Source: Lachnospiraceae bacterium
GTDB taxonomy: Bacteria; Bacillota; Clostridia; Lachnospirales; Lachnospiraceae
Direction: 5' to 3'
Assembly (NCBI GenBank): GCA_017416465.1
Contig: JAFQCK010000015.1
Span: 1-64,000, forward strand
DNA: 64,000 nucleotides
The notes under the pieces were generated by a model that was not told the origin of the DNA, ran no database searches, and worked only from the letters and a program-made list of their open reading frames with translations. This document shows, in pieces, positions 10,553-19,804 of the stretch. Position 1 is the stretch's first letter. Each line of letters starts with the position of its first letter. The translations under genes and the position numbers were made by a program.

Positions 10553-11923
10553 TTAATTAGGCAATATTTTTTTCTTAATAGTTTCAATAGTATTTCTAAG
10601 TTGTTCATTTACAAGTATTTCAGCACTTATTTTTTCAAATCCGTGCATTACGGTTGTATGGTCTTTTTTACCAAGAAGATTTCCTATTGCACTTAATGAT
10701 TCTTCAGTGAGTGTTCTACATAAGTACATAGCAATCTGTCTTGCTAAAACAATATCTTTCATTTTCTTTTTAGAAGCAAGGTCACTTTGAGGAATATCGC
10801 AGTGCTCTGCTACTATCTGTATAATAAGCGGAGCTGTAACCTCTACATTTGCATTAGGAGATATAGAATCCTTTAATATCTGCTTAGCTAATTCTAAATC
10901 CATAGTAAGTGGTGATATTTTAGAATAAGCTATTACTCTGTTTAATGCTCCTTCAAGTTCTCTTATATTAGAAACAATATTTGTTGCAATATATTGAAGT
11001 ATTTCATCTTTAATCTCATAGTCTTCAATTTCAGCCTTTTTTCTAAGGATAGCCATACGGGTTTCATATTCAGGCGAAGAAATATCTACAGGAAGACCAA
11101 ATTCAAATCTTGAGCGAAGTCTTTCTTCTAATGTAGTCATTTCTTTTGGTGGCTTGTCTGATGAAATAATAATCTGTTTATTGGCTTCGTATAAAGTATT
11201 GAAGGTATGGAAAAATTCCTCCTGACATCTCTCTTTACCTATAATAAATTGGATATCATCAATAAGTAATACATCAATATTTCTATATTTATTTCTGAAT
11301 TCCATTACGGCATTCTGATTTTCATTACGAATAACATTGATAAGTTCATTTGTAAATGTTTCACTTGTTACATATAGAACTTTTGAATTAGGATTATGTT
11401 CAAGTATGTAATGAGCAATTGAATGCATAAGGTGAGTTTTACCAAGACCAACTCCTCCGTATAAGAATAATGGATTACAAATCTCACCAGGTGCTTCAGC
11501 AACTTTTAAAGCGTATGCATGAGCAAAATTATTACTTCCACCAACTACGAAGGTATCAAAGGTATATTTAGGATTTAAATTAGCTTCAGCAATTCTCATT
11601 TTAAGAGAATTATTAAGAGTTAATTTAACTTCATTATTTTCTTTTATATTATTATTATCATCAATATCTTCAGGAGCAACTATTTTTATTTCAAATTCTT
11701 CTCCAATCATTTCAGCTATTGTTACTTTAAAATATTTATAAAACTTTTTATTAATGTAATTAACACCAAAACTTTCTTCGGTAACTATAGTTATTACTCC
11801 ATCTTCTACAGAATGTACTTTTAAAGGTACTAACCATGTTACAAAAGCAACATCAGCTATATCATATTCATGTTTTATATAATCTAAGATATCATTCCAT
11901 TTTTTTTGTATAATTTCTAACAT
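10553..11923 (-). CDS. dnaA: Chromosomal replication initiator DnaA
   Basis: A 456-residue AAA+ initiator that binds DnaA boxes and melts the origin. Domain I is at the N-terminus. The ATPase core starts near residue 118 (NPKYTFDTFVVG), with Walker A GGVGLGKTHL, Walker B LLIDDIQF and sensor regions. Domain IV carries the DNA-binding signature KKDHTTVMHGFEKI near the C-terminus. An AGAAAGG site precedes the ATG. Both flanking intergenic regions contain DnaA boxes, so autoregulation is likely, as for homologues. Confidence 0.98.
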   Translation of the reverse strand: MLEIIQKKWNDILDYIKHEYDIADVAFVTWLVPLKVHSVEDGVITIVTEESFGVNYINKKFYKYFKVTIAEMIGEEFEIKIVAPEDIDDNNNIKENNEVKLTLNNSLKMRIAEANLNPKYTFDTFVVGGSNNFAHAYALKVAEAPGEICNPLFLYGGVGLGKTHLMHSIAHYILEHNPNSKVLYVTSETFTNELINVIRNENQNAVMEFRNKYRNIDVLLIDDIQFIIGKERCQEEFFHTFNTLYEANKQIIISSDKPPKEMTTLEERLRSRFEFGLPVDISSPEYETRMAILRKKAEIEDYEIKDEILQYIATNIVSNIRELEGALNRVIAYSKISPLTMDLELAKQILKDSISPNANVEVTAPLIIQIVAEHCDIPQSDLASKKKMKDIVLARQIAMYLCRTLTEESLSAIGNLLGKKDHTTVMHGFEKISAEILVNEQLRNTIETIKKKILPN

Positions 11924-12069
11924 ATTTATCTTGCCTTTCTCTATAAAAGTGCCTACTTACTCATTGTCGCATATGTAGTTTTATTTTATAACAAATTGCA
12001 TAATTTTTCAATGATAGTTTTAAAATATAAAAATACATTATAATAAGAAGAAATTAAATTTTTTAAAAA

Positions 12070-12385
12070 TGTGGATAAAAATGTGGATAAAGTGGATAAC
12101 TTAAAAAAATACTTTATATTTACCATAAAATAGATGTTGATAAAAAAAGTAAATGTTATTAAGAAATGTTGATAATTTTTATGAGTATATTAGAAATTGG
12201 TTTACAGTAAATATTAATGTGAATTGGTTAATAACTTATATCAACATTATCCATAGTGGAAAAATGGCAAAAAATAGGTATTTAAGAAAAATATAAGGTG
12301 ATTTATCCACAAGTTATACACATTTTGTGGATAAATTATGTAAATTATATATTATTTTATGTAAAGTGGATAAAATTGTGGATAA
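12070..12385. other. oriC upstream DnaA-box array
   Basis: The 580-base gene-free stretch between dnaA and rpmH holds a dense DnaA-box array. Exact or TTATNCACA-type boxes are at 12070-12078, 12082-12090, 12303-12311, 12314-12322, 12326-12334 and 12377-12385. Near-boxes are at 12091, 12135, 12167, 12247 and 12365. Boxes occur in both orientations, with AT-rich tracts around them. This is the upstream (incAB-like) half of the origin. Confidence 0.9.
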
Positions 12386-12419
12386 AAAAATTTTTTTAAT
12401 TTACAAAATAAAAAAAAGC

Positions 12420-12448
12420 TTGACTATAATTGTTTCTTACAATATAAT
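12420..12448 (+). promoter_or_regulatory. Promoter of rpmH operon
   Basis: TTGACT (12420-12425), a spacer of exactly 17 bases and TATAAT (12443-12448) lie about 55 bases before the rpmH start. It follows the last DnaA box by 34 bases, so it is close enough to be influenced by DnaA binding. Confidence 0.85.
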
Positions 12449-12503
12449 TGTAACGATATTTTCCAATTTTATATTTATAATAGGAAGAGGAGGTGTATTT
12501 CGA

Positions 12504-12638
12504 ATGAAGATGACATTTCAGCCAAAAAAGAGATCAAGATCAAAAGTTCATGGTTTTAGAAAGAGAATGAGTACTGCAAGCGGAAGAAAGGTTTTAGCAG
12601 CAAGAAGATTAAAAGGAAGAAAGAAATTATCAGCTTAG
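12504..12638 (+). CDS. rpmH: 50S ribosomal protein L34
   Basis: A 44-residue, highly basic large-subunit ribosomal protein. The sequence from [18 protein letters not shown] onward matches L34 along its full length. The open frame extends upstream, but the true start is fixed by the GGAGG site at 12488-12493 and by family length. It is the first gene rightward from the origin, in the standard rpmH-rnpA-yidD-yidC order. Confidence 0.97.
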   Translation: MKMTFQPKKRSRSKVHGFRKRMSTASGRKVLAARRLKGRKKLSA

Positions 12639-12670
12639 ACCGCAATTATGTGGTCTTTTCTTCTTTTTAT
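12638..12670 (+). terminator. Terminator/attenuator after rpmH
   Basis: GACCGCA/TGTGGTC, seven pairs including one GU around ATTA, begins on the last base of the rpmH stop codon. It is followed by a T-rich tract. It may partly uncouple the highly expressed rpmH from rnpA. Confidence 0.7.
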
Positions 12671-12682
12671 ATATAATATTTT

Positions 12683-12724
12683 GTAACTGTTTAGAATCAG
12701 GCATATTTAGTTCTAAATAGTTAT
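12683..12724. repeat. Intergenic dyad, copy A of GTAACTGTTCAGA-type repeat
   Basis: GTAACTGTTTAGAA (12683-12696) faces its near-complement TTCTAAATAGTTAT (12711-12724) across 14 bases, just upstream of rnpA. The same arm sequence recurs upstream of mnmG, between hflK and the hydratase gene, and after glgB. Confidence 0.6.
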
Positions 12725-12750
12725 AATATCTTTTATTTGAAAGGAAATAT

Positions 12751-13095
12751 ATGAAGAACTTTAATTCTATTAAGAAGAATATTGATTTTCAAAATGTATA
12801 TAAGAATGGTAAATCTTATGCAAATAGACAACTTGTCATGTATATTTTAAAAAATGACAAAAAAGTGAGTAGAATTGGAATATCAGTTAGTAAAAAAGTA
12901 GGTAATAGTGTTGTAAGGCATAGATTAACCAGATTAGTTAGAGAAGCTTTCAGATTAAATGAAGATAAGTTAAAGGGATGTTATGAGATAGTAGTAGTGG
13001 TACGCATTCCTTCAGTAGGACTTGGATTTAATGAAATTCAGGATTCATATTTACATTTATGTAAATTACACAGAATTTTAAAAGAGATGGTGTAA
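12751..13095 (+). CDS. rnpA: Ribonuclease P protein component
   Basis: A 114-residue basic protein that assists the RNase P ribozyme in removing tRNA 5' leaders. The family signature is present as [20 protein letters not shown] (about 49-68), with the RNR-type motif slightly altered to RHR. The N-terminus aligns well and has a GAAAGG site. It overlaps almost directly with yidD. Confidence 0.96.
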   Translation: MKNFNSIKKNIDFQNVYKNGKSYANRQLVMYILKNDKKVSRIGISVSKKVGNSVVRHRLTRLVREAFRLNEDKLKGCYEIVVVVRIPSVGLGFNEIQDSYLHLCKLHRILKEMV

Positions 13096-13097
13096 CT

Positions 13098-13364
13098 TTG
13101 AATAGGATGAGAGATATTTTTAGAACAATGTATAATTTTTTTAAGATATTATTAAAAAAATTTTTAATTTCGGGAATTAATTTTTATAGAATATATTTGT
13201 CACCACTTAAAACATATGGACATTGCAGATATATTCCTACTTGTTCACAATATGCGATGGAAGCAATTGAAAAATATGGTCCATTTAAAGGTACGTATTT
13301 GGCTTTAAAAAGAATATTAAGATGCAATCCGTTTTCTAAAGGCGGATCGGATCCTGTTCCATAA
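13098..13364 (+). CDS. yidD: Membrane protein insertion efficiency factor YidD
   Basis: Up to 88 residues. The core [33 protein letters not shown] and [10 protein letters not shown] is the YidD signature, with cysteines in CRYIPTC and RCNP. It supports YidC-dependent membrane protein insertion. The frame opens with TTG two bases after the rnpA stop. ATGs at 13107 and 13128 are alternatives, and none has an ideal ribosome binding site, so the N-terminus is uncertain. Translational coupling to rnpA is likely. Confidence 0.9.
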   Translation: MNRMRDIFRTMYNFFKILLKKFLISGINFYRIYLSPLKTYGHCRYIPTCSQYAMEAIEKYGPFKGTYLALKRILRCNPFSKGGSDPVP

Positions 13365-13375
13365 AAGGAGGATTT

Positions 13376-14761
13376 ATGTTAAATATTATTATGACACAGA
13401 ATAGTGTACCTATTATAGGATGGTGTGCACAGTTACTTGGTCAGGTAATGGAATGGATTTATAAGTTATTTAGTAACATAGGTATAGAAAGTATTGGTTT
13501 ATGTATAATTGTCTTTACATTATTAGTTAAACTTGTATTAATTCCAATTACAATTAAACAACAAAAATATGCAAAGGTTTCAGGTCTTATGACTCCTGAA
13601 ATTCAGGCTATACAGAAGAAATATAGAGATAAGCGTGATCAGGATTCAATGATGAAAATGAATCAGGAAACTCAGGCAGTATATGAAAAATATGGTACAT
13701 CTCCAACCGGTAGTTGTCTTCCAATGTTAATTCAGATGCCTATTTTATTTTCATTATTTTATATAATAGGTGGAATTCCTGCATATGTTGAACCAGTATA
13801 TGATTATTATACACCGGTAACTGATGTAATTGTAGAAGATTATGATTATTATAAGTTTATGGATAATGCTTATGATAAATATGTATTAGAAAAAAAATCT
13901 AAAGATGAATTTGCATATATTGATAAAATGATAGAATCATTTGATAAAATCAATGAAAAGAAATTAATTGATAATTTATCTAAGTATTCTTCAACTCAAT
14001 GGGAAGACCTTATTAAATGTTATGAAAATGCTGATGAATTAGCTATTATTTTAGCAGATAAGGTTACAGATGAAGAGTGGGAAAAGATTTTATCTAATGT
14101 AAAAAAAGATAAAGAGGAATATGAAGAATTTGTTGATGCAATAAAAAATAAAAATATTTCTTCTTATATAGATGGAGATAATACTGCAAGTATTATTAAA
14201 TCAGCTGAAAATAAGATTATGAAAATTAATGAATTTGGACCTATTAATTTAAGTCAGGCTCCAGGTGATATTGGTGGTATAGCATATATTATACCAATTT
14301 TATGTTTTCTTACTCAGGTAATAAGTGTTCAGATTTCAATGAGAGCTAATAAAGAGCAGATGGAAGATAATCCAATGGGTAATTCAATGAAGGTTATGAA
14401 TATAATGTTACCTGTTATGTCGGCAGGTATTGCTATTTCAACACCTTCAGGTCTTGGTTTTTATTGGGCGTTATCAGGAGTAATTCAGATTTTTACCTCA
14501 CTTTTCCTTAATGCATATTTTAAAAATATTGATGTTCAGGATATTATAAACAGTAATGTAGAAAAATTGAATAAAAAGAAAGAAAAATTGGGTATTAATC
14601 CTAATACAGTTACAACACAGGCTTCTACAAATACTAAAAATATTAAGAATAAGGTAAATATTAATAAAAATAGTAATAGTGCGCCTGTAAAGTATAAACA
14701 GGGCAGTATGGCTGCAAAAGCTAACATGGTTAAAGAATATAATGATAAAAACAGAAAGTAG
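13376..14761 (+). CDS. yidC: YidC/Oxa1 family membrane insertase
   Basis: A 461-residue insertase that places proteins into the cytoplasmic membrane with or without Sec. Membrane segments are near residues 35-57 (IGLCIIVFTLLVKLVLIPIT), 114-131 (MLIQMPILFSLFYIIGG), 305-325 and 350-385. A large soluble charged insertion (about 145-280) lies between the second and third, and the C-terminal tail is Lys/Asn-rich. It is longer than the classical Bacillus protein because of that insertion. An AAAGGAGG site sits before ATG. Jag follows 9 bases downstream. Confidence 0.95.
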   Translation: MLNIIMTQNSVPIIGWCAQLLGQVMEWIYKLFSNIGIESIGLCIIVFTLLVKLVLIPITIKQQKYAKVSGLMTPEIQAIQKKYRDKRDQDSMMKMNQETQAVYEKYGTSPTGSCLPMLIQMPILFSLFYIIGGIPAYVEPVYDYYTPVTDVIVEDYDYYKFMDNAYDKYVLEKKSKDEFAYIDKMIESFDKINEKKLIDNLSKYSSTQWEDLIKCYENADELAIILADKVTDEEWEKILSNVKKDKEEYEEFVDAIKNKNISSYIDGDNTASIIKSAENKIMKINEFGPINLSQAPGDIGGIAYIIPILCFLTQVISVQISMRANKEQMEDNPMGNSMKVMNIMLPVMSAGIAISTPSGLGFYWALSGVIQIFTSLFLNAYFKNIDVQDIINSNVEKLNKKKEKLGINPNTVTTQASTNTKNIKNKVNINKNSNSAPVKYKQGSMAAKANMVKEYNDKNRK

Positions 14762-14770
14762 GGTGTAGTT

Positions 14771-15394
14771 ATGGAATACGTAGAATTTACAGGAAAAACA
14801 GTGGATGAAGCTGTAACTGAGGCTTTAATTAAATTAGGTACTACAAGCGATAAATTGGATTATCACGTTTTAGAACAGGGAAGTAGCGGTATTCTTGGAA
14901 TAGGTAGAAAACCAGCTAAAATTGAAGCAAAAGTTAAATTAAGTATTGAAGATGTTGCTAGAGAATTTCTTTTAAAAGTATTTAAAGCAATGAACATTGA
15001 AGCTCAGATAGATATTAAATATTCTGAAACTGATAGAAATATAGATATTAATCTTTCTGGAGAAGAAATGGGACTTTTAATTGGTAAGAGAGGTCAGACA
15101 ATTGACTCTTTACAGTATCTTGTAAGTCTTGTTGTAAATAAGGAAAGTAAGGAATATTTAAGAGTTAAGGTTGATACAGAAAATTATAGAAATAGAAGAA
15201 AAGCTACGCTCGAAGAACTTGCAAAAAATATTGCTTACAAGGTTAAGAGAACAAAAAGAGCAGTTTCACTTGAACCAATGAATCCTTATGAAAGAAGAAT
15301 TATTCATTCAGCACTTCAGGATGATAAATATGTTACTACAAAAAGTGAAGGTGAAGAACCTTACAGACATATTATTGTTTTATTAAAAAAATAA
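14771..15394 (+). CDS. jag: RNA-binding protein Jag/KhpB
   Basis: A 207-residue RNA-binding protein. The N-terminal Jag_N domain (EFTGKTVDEAVTEALIKLG) is followed by a KH domain with the GxxG loop in LLIGKRGQTIDSLQYL. The C-terminal R3H domain contains MNPYERRIIHSALQ. Homologues act with KhpA as a global RNA chaperone linked to cell division and elongation. It is the last gene of the rpmH-yidC run, and a strong terminator follows. Confidence 0.95.
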   Translation: MEYVEFTGKTVDEAVTEALIKLGTTSDKLDYHVLEQGSSGILGIGRKPAKIEAKVKLSIEDVAREFLLKVFKAMNIEAQIDIKYSETDRNIDINLSGEEMGLLIGKRGQTIDSLQYLVSLVVNKESKEYLRVKVDTENYRNRRKATLEELAKNIAYKVKRTKRAVSLEPMNPYERRIIHSALQDDKYVTTKSEGEEPYRHIIVLLKK

Positions 15395-15405
15395 ATAGCT
15401 TTATT

Positions 15406-15441
15406 AAGGCTGTTGCATTGTTTAGCGACAGCCTTTTGTTG
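15406..15441 (+). terminator. Terminator after jag
   Basis: AAGGCTGT (15406-15413) pairs with ACAGCCTT (15428-15435), followed by TTGTTG. It separates the rpmH-jag run from mnmE. Confidence 0.75.
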
Positions 15442-15503
15442 TAGTAAAAAGGTTAAAAATATGGCTTGAAGTTCTTTGATTAAAAAATGAAAGGTATGGT
15501 TTT

Positions 15504-16883
15504 ATGTTTAAAAATGATACTATTGCAGCTATTTCTACAGGTATGAGTAATTCAGGTATTGGAATTGTTAGAATTACCGGTGAAAAGGCTTTAGAAGTTA
15601 TTAATAAAATTTTTATTCCTTATAATAAAAATAAAGATATTAATAATGTTTCTTCTCATACAGTTCATTATGGTAATATTGTTGATGGAGAAAAAATACT
15701 TGATGAAGTTTTAGTTATTATTATGAAAGCTCCAAATACTTACACTCGTGAAGATGTTGTTGAAATTGATTGTCATGGTGGTGTATTAGTAGTTAAGAAA
15801 ATATTTGAGCTTATATTAAAAAATGAGGTAAGATGTGCAGAACCGGGGGAATTTACTAAAAGAGCATTTTTAAATGGAAGAATAGATTTATCACAGGCAG
15901 AAGCAGTAGCTGACTTAATTAATGCAAAAAGTAGTATGGCTTTAGATGCTTCTATTTCTCAGTTAAAAGGAAAGATGAGTGAAATAATAAAAAAAGAAAG
16001 AGAAAAAATTATTCATCATATTGCTTTTATTGAAGCAGCTTTAGATGACCCTGAACATTTAAGTGTTGATAATTATGGTCAAGAACTTAAAGTAGATGTT
16101 AAAGATATTCTTATAGTGTTAGAAAAATTGTTAAATTCTTTTGATGATGGAAAAATTATTTCTGAAGGAATTAAAACAGTTATTTTAGGTAAGCCAAATG
16201 CCGGTAAATCTTCTCTTATGAACACTTTACTAGGTGAAGAAAGAGCGATTGTAACAGATATAGCAGGTACAACGAGAGATACTTTAGAAGAATCAGTTAA
16301 TTTATCTGAACTTCAATTAAATATTATTGATACTGCAGGAATAAGAGAAACAGAAGATGTCGTTGAAAAAATAGGTGTTGAACGTTCTAAAACAATGGCC
16401 AAAGATTGTGATTTAGTAATCTATGTTGTGGATGCATCAGTACCACTTGATGATAATGATAAAGAAATTATTAAAATTATTTCTGATAAAAAATGTATTG
16501 TTTTATTGAATAAAACTGATTTAGAGTGTATAGTAAAAATTGAAGATATTAAGAAAATAATTGATACACAACCTATTGAAATTTCTGCTAAGAATAATAT
16601 AGGAATAGATAAATTTATAGAAACAGTTAAAGATATGTTTTATAATGGAAAGCTTTCATTTAATGATGAAATTTATATAACAAATCTCAGACACAAAGAG
16701 GCATTAGCTGAAGCAATTGATAGTTTAAAATTAGTAATTAAGAGCATTGAAGATGAAATGCCGGAAGATTTTTATTCTATTGATTTAATGAATTCGTACG
16801 AAGTGCTTGGAAGAATTATAGGAGAATCTGTTGAAGATGATTTGGTAAATGAAATCTTTAGCAAATTCTGTATGGGCAAATAA
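15504..16883 (+). CDS. mnmE: tRNA modification GTPase MnmE
   Basis: A 459-residue GTPase that with MnmG installs the aminomethyl-type modification on wobble uridine 34 of certain tRNAs. It has an N-terminal tetrahydrofolate-binding domain, then a G domain with GKPNAGKSSLMN (about 230-241), DIAGTTRD, DTAGIRE and NKTD. The C-terminal FCMGK is a variant of the catalytic CIGK tail, and its cysteine is present. An AAAGG site lies 9 bases before the ATG. mnmG follows after 92 bases. Confidence 0.96.
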   Translation: MFKNDTIAAISTGMSNSGIGIVRITGEKALEVINKIFIPYNKNKDINNVSSHTVHYGNIVDGEKILDEVLVIIMKAPNTYTREDVVEIDCHGGVLVVKKIFELILKNEVRCAEPGEFTKRAFLNGRIDLSQAEAVADLINAKSSMALDASISQLKGKMSEIIKKEREKIIHHIAFIEAALDDPEHLSVDNYGQELKVDVKDILIVLEKLLNSFDDGKIISEGIKTVILGKPNAGKSSLMNTLLGEERAIVTDIAGTTRDTLEESVNLSELQLNIIDTAGIRETEDVVEKIGVERSKTMAKDCDLVIYVVDASVPLDDNDKEIIKIISDKKCIVLLNKTDLECIVKIEDIKKIIDTQPIEISAKNNIGIDKFIETVKDMFYNGKLSFNDEIYITNLRHKEALAEAIDSLKLVIKSIEDEMPEDFYSIDLMNSYEVLGRIIGESVEDDLVNEIFSKFCMGK

Positions 16884-16924
16884 TAATGTTTGTTTATAAT
16901 ATTTTATGATTTTATTAGATTGAA

Positions 16925-16960
16925 GTAATTGTTCAAATCAACTTAGCTCTGAACAGTTAC
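16925..16960. repeat. Intergenic dyad, copy B of GTAACTGTTCAGA-type repeat
   Basis: GTAATTGTTCA (16925-16935) pairs with TGAACAGTTAC (16950-16960) around 14 bases that include TTAGCTC. It lies immediately upstream of the mnmG ribosome binding site and could form a leader hairpin. Confidence 0.6.
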
Positions 16961-16975
16961 AGAATGGAGATAGAA

Positions 16976-18859
16976 ATGTCAAATATACTTGAAGAATATG
17001 ATTTAGTCATTGTTGGTGCAGGTCATGCCGGTTGTGAAGCTGCTTTGGCCGGTGCAAGACTTGGACTTAATACAATAATGTTTACTGTTAGTGTAGATAG
17101 TATTGCTCTTATGCCTTGTAATCCAAATATAGGAGGAAGTTCTAAAGGACATTTAGTTAGAGAAATAGATGCTTTAGGCGGAGAGATGGGTAAAAATATT
17201 GATAAAACATTTATTCAGTCTAAAATGTTAAATGCATCAAAAGGTCCTGCTGTTCATTCATTAAGAGCACAGGCTGATAAACAGGATTATACTAGAGAAA
17301 TGAGAAATACTCTTGAGAATACTCCTAATCTTACAATTAGACAAGCCGAAGTTTCTGAAATAATAGTAGAAGATGGTATAATAAAGGGAATTAAGACATT
17401 TTCAGGTGCAACATATAGGGCTAAAGCTGTTGTTTTGTGTACCGGAACATATTTAAAGGCAAGATGCATTTATGGAGAGGTTAGTAATTATACAGGTCCT
17501 AATGGATTACAAGCTGCTAATTATTTAACCGATTCCTTAAAATCAAATGGTATAGAGATATTTAGATTTAAGACAGGTACACCTGCAAGAGTTGATAAAC
17601 GTTCAATTGATTTTTCACAGATGGAAGAACAAAAAGGTGATGAAAGAGTTGTACCTTTTTCATTTTCAACTGACCCTGATTCTATTCAAAAAGATCAGGT
17701 ATCTTGTTGGCTTACTTATACTAATGATGAAACACATAAGATAATTAAAGATAATTTACATCGTTCACCATTATTTTCAGGTGCAATAGAAGGTACAGGA
17801 CCAAGATATTGCCCTTCAATTGAAGATAAAGTGGTTAAATTTGCAGATAAAGACAGACATCAGGTATTTATTGAACCGGAAGGATTGTATACAAATGAAA
17901 TGTATCTTGGTGGAATGTCAAGCTCATTACCTGAAGATGTTCAATATGCTATGTATAAGACTGTGAAAGGTCTTGAAAATGTTAAAATCGTTAGAAATGC
18001 GTATGCAATAGAATATGACTGTATTAATCCAATGCAATTAAAACCAACTTTAGAGTTTAAAAAGATAAAAGGTTTATTTAGTGGTGGTCAGTTTAATGGA
18101 AGTTCCGGATATGAAGAGGCAGCAGCACAGGGATTACTTGCAGGAATTAATGCATCCATGTATGTGTTGGATAAAGAACAGATAGTAATTGATCGTTCAG
18201 AGGCTTATATTGGTGTATTAGTTGATGATCTTGTTACTAAAGAAAATCATGAACCTTACAGAATGATGACTTCAAGAGCAGAGTATAGATTGCTTTTGAG
18301 ACAGGATAATGCTGATATAAGACTTTCAAAAATTGGACATAAGGTTGGTCTTGTAAGTGATGAAATATATGAAAAAGTTTGTAATAAGGAAAAAATGATT
18401 AAGGAAGAAATCGAAAGATTATCTAATATAAATATTGGTGCAAACAGTAAGGTTCAGGCTTTTCTTGAAGCTAATGGAAGTACACCACTTAAAACAGGAA
18501 CTAATCTTGCGGAGCTTATTAGAAGACCTGAATTGAATTATGAAATGTTAAAGGAATTTGATTCCGATAGAGTAGAATTACCTTATGATGTAATTGAGCA
18601 AGTTAACATAAATATTAAGTATGAAGGCTATATTTCAAGACAATTAAAACAAGTTGAACAGTATAAAAAACTTGAAAATAAGCGTATTCCTGAGGAAATT
18701 GATTATGATGATGTCCCAAGTCTTAGAAATGAAGCAAGACAAAAACTTAAATTATGTAAACCAATATCTATTGGACAGGCTTCGCGTATATCTGGAGTAA
18801 GTCCGGCGGATATATCTGTGCTTCATATTTATTTAGAGCAGTATAAAAATAATAAATAA
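16976..18859 (+). CDS. mnmG: tRNA uridine-5-carboxymethylaminomethyl modification protein MnmG (GidA)
   Basis: A 627-residue FAD/NAD-dependent partner of MnmE. The dinucleotide-binding motif [18 protein letters not shown] opens the protein. [22 protein letters not shown] and [18 protein letters not shown] are family hallmarks, with the C-terminal helical domain after about residue 550. The ATG at 16964 is less likely than 16976, because GGAG sits 6 bases before the latter. Confidence 0.96.
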   Translation: MSNILEEYDLVIVGAGHAGCEAALAGARLGLNTIMFTVSVDSIALMPCNPNIGGSSKGHLVREIDALGGEMGKNIDKTFIQSKMLNASKGPAVHSLRAQADKQDYTREMRNTLENTPNLTIRQAEVSEIIVEDGIIKGIKTFSGATYRAKAVVLCTGTYLKARCIYGEVSNYTGPNGLQAANYLTDSLKSNGIEIFRFKTGTPARVDKRSIDFSQMEEQKGDERVVPFSFSTDPDSIQKDQVSCWLTYTNDETHKIIKDNLHRSPLFSGAIEGTGPRYCPSIEDKVVKFADKDRHQVFIEPEGLYTNEMYLGGMSSSLPEDVQYAMYKTVKGLENVKIVRNAYAIEYDCINPMQLKPTLEFKKIKGLFSGGQFNGSSGYEEAAAQGLLAGINASMYVLDKEQIVIDRSEAYIGVLVDDLVTKENHEPYRMMTSRAEYRLLLRQDNADIRLSKIGHKVGLVSDEIYEKVCNKEKMIKEEIERLSNINIGANSKVQAFLEANGSTPLKTGTNLAELIRRPELNYEMLKEFDSDRVELPYDVIEQVNINIKYEGYISRQLKQVEQYKKLENKRIPEEIDYDDVPSLRNEARQKLKLCKPISIGQASRISGVSPADISVLHIYLEQYKNNK

Positions 18860-18863
18860 TTAA

Positions 18864-18985
18864 ACTAATCATTTTTTCATACTTTTATTTCATTGTCCGG
18901 ACAATTTATACAATTTTGTTCGTATTCTACGTACAAATATTTTGTTACGCCCGAATTCGCAATTCGTAATGAAAAAATGGTTAGT
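18864..18985. repeat. MITE-like inverted-repeat element with three inner hairpins
   Basis: This fills the gap between mnmG and rsmG. A 17-base arm (18864-18880) is complementary to 18969-18985 with one GU pair. Inside lie a 14-base palindrome ATTGTCCGGACAAT (18892-18905), a 9-bp hairpin with one T-T mismatch (18915-18937) and CGAATT/AATTCG (18952-18966). The outer stem plus three branches suggests a structured RNA or a small mobile element. No open frame is present and no clear target duplication was seen. Confidence 0.55.
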
Positions 18986-19045
18986 CAATGTTGTTTTTCA
19001 AAATTTAATATATATTATTAGAAAGGAATAATATTAAAAATATAT

Positions 19046-19780
19046 ATGATAAATAAGATTATTGAGCAGTTTGGTGATTTTGGAATAGAGATTAGTGAAT
19101 TACAGGCTAAGCAATTTTATGATTATTTTGAAATGCTGGTGGAAACTAATAAAGTTATGAATTTAACAGCTATTACAGAATTTGATGATGTAGTTTTCAA
19201 GCATTTTATTGATAGTGTCTTAATTAAGAATATAAAAGAATTAGATGAAAAATTATCAGGTTCTTATGTATCGATTATAGATGTTGGAACAGGAGCAGGT
19301 TTTCCAGGCATACCTTTAAAAATTTTATATCCTAATATTAAATTAACTTTATTAGATTCTCTAAATAAAAGAATAAAGTTTTTACAAAGTGTTGTAGAAA
19401 AATTAAATTTAAAAAATGTTGAATGTTTACATGGTAGAGCAGAAGATTTTGGTAGTGATAAAAAATATAGAGAAATGTATGATTTTTCTGTGTCAAGAGC
19501 TGTTGCAAATCTTTCAACTTTATCAGAATATTGTTTGCCATTTGTAAAAGTAGGTGGTTGTTTTATTTCTTATAAAGCTTCAAATACAGAAGATGAAGTT
19601 GATATTGCTAAAAAAGCAATTAAAATTCTCTCATCAAAAATAACTGATATAAATAAAATGATTGTAAAAGATTATAATAATACAGAATATGAAAGAAATT
19701 TTGTGATAATAAGAAAAGAAAAAAAATTATCAAAGCAATATCCTAGAAAATCAGGGATTCCATCGAAGAATCCATTATGA
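19046..19780 (+). CDS. rsmG: 16S rRNA (guanine-N7) methyltransferase RsmG
   Basis: A 244-residue S-adenosylmethionine-dependent enzyme that methylates G527 (E. coli numbering) of 16S rRNA. The SAM motif IDVGTGAGFPGIPLKI is near residues 76-91 and is preceded by the typical NLTAI. VSRAVANLSTLSEYCLPFVKVGG is also family-typical. The GAAAGG site at 19021-19026 is 19 bases before the ATG, with a weak AT palindrome between. The position beside mnmG and parA is classic. Confidence 0.95.
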   Translation: MINKIIEQFGDFGIEISELQAKQFYDYFEMLVETNKVMNLTAITEFDDVVFKHFIDSVLIKNIKELDEKLSGSYVSIIDVGTGAGFPGIPLKILYPNIKLTLLDSLNKRIKFLQSVVEKLNLKNVECLHGRAEDFGSDKKYREMYDFSVSRAVANLSTLSEYCLPFVKVGGCFISYKASNTEDEVDIAKKAIKILSSKITDINKMIVKDYNNTEYERNFVIIRKEKKLSKQYPRKSGIPSKNPL

Positions 19781-19804
19781 CTTCACTAAGAAATGAGGAT
19801 TAAT

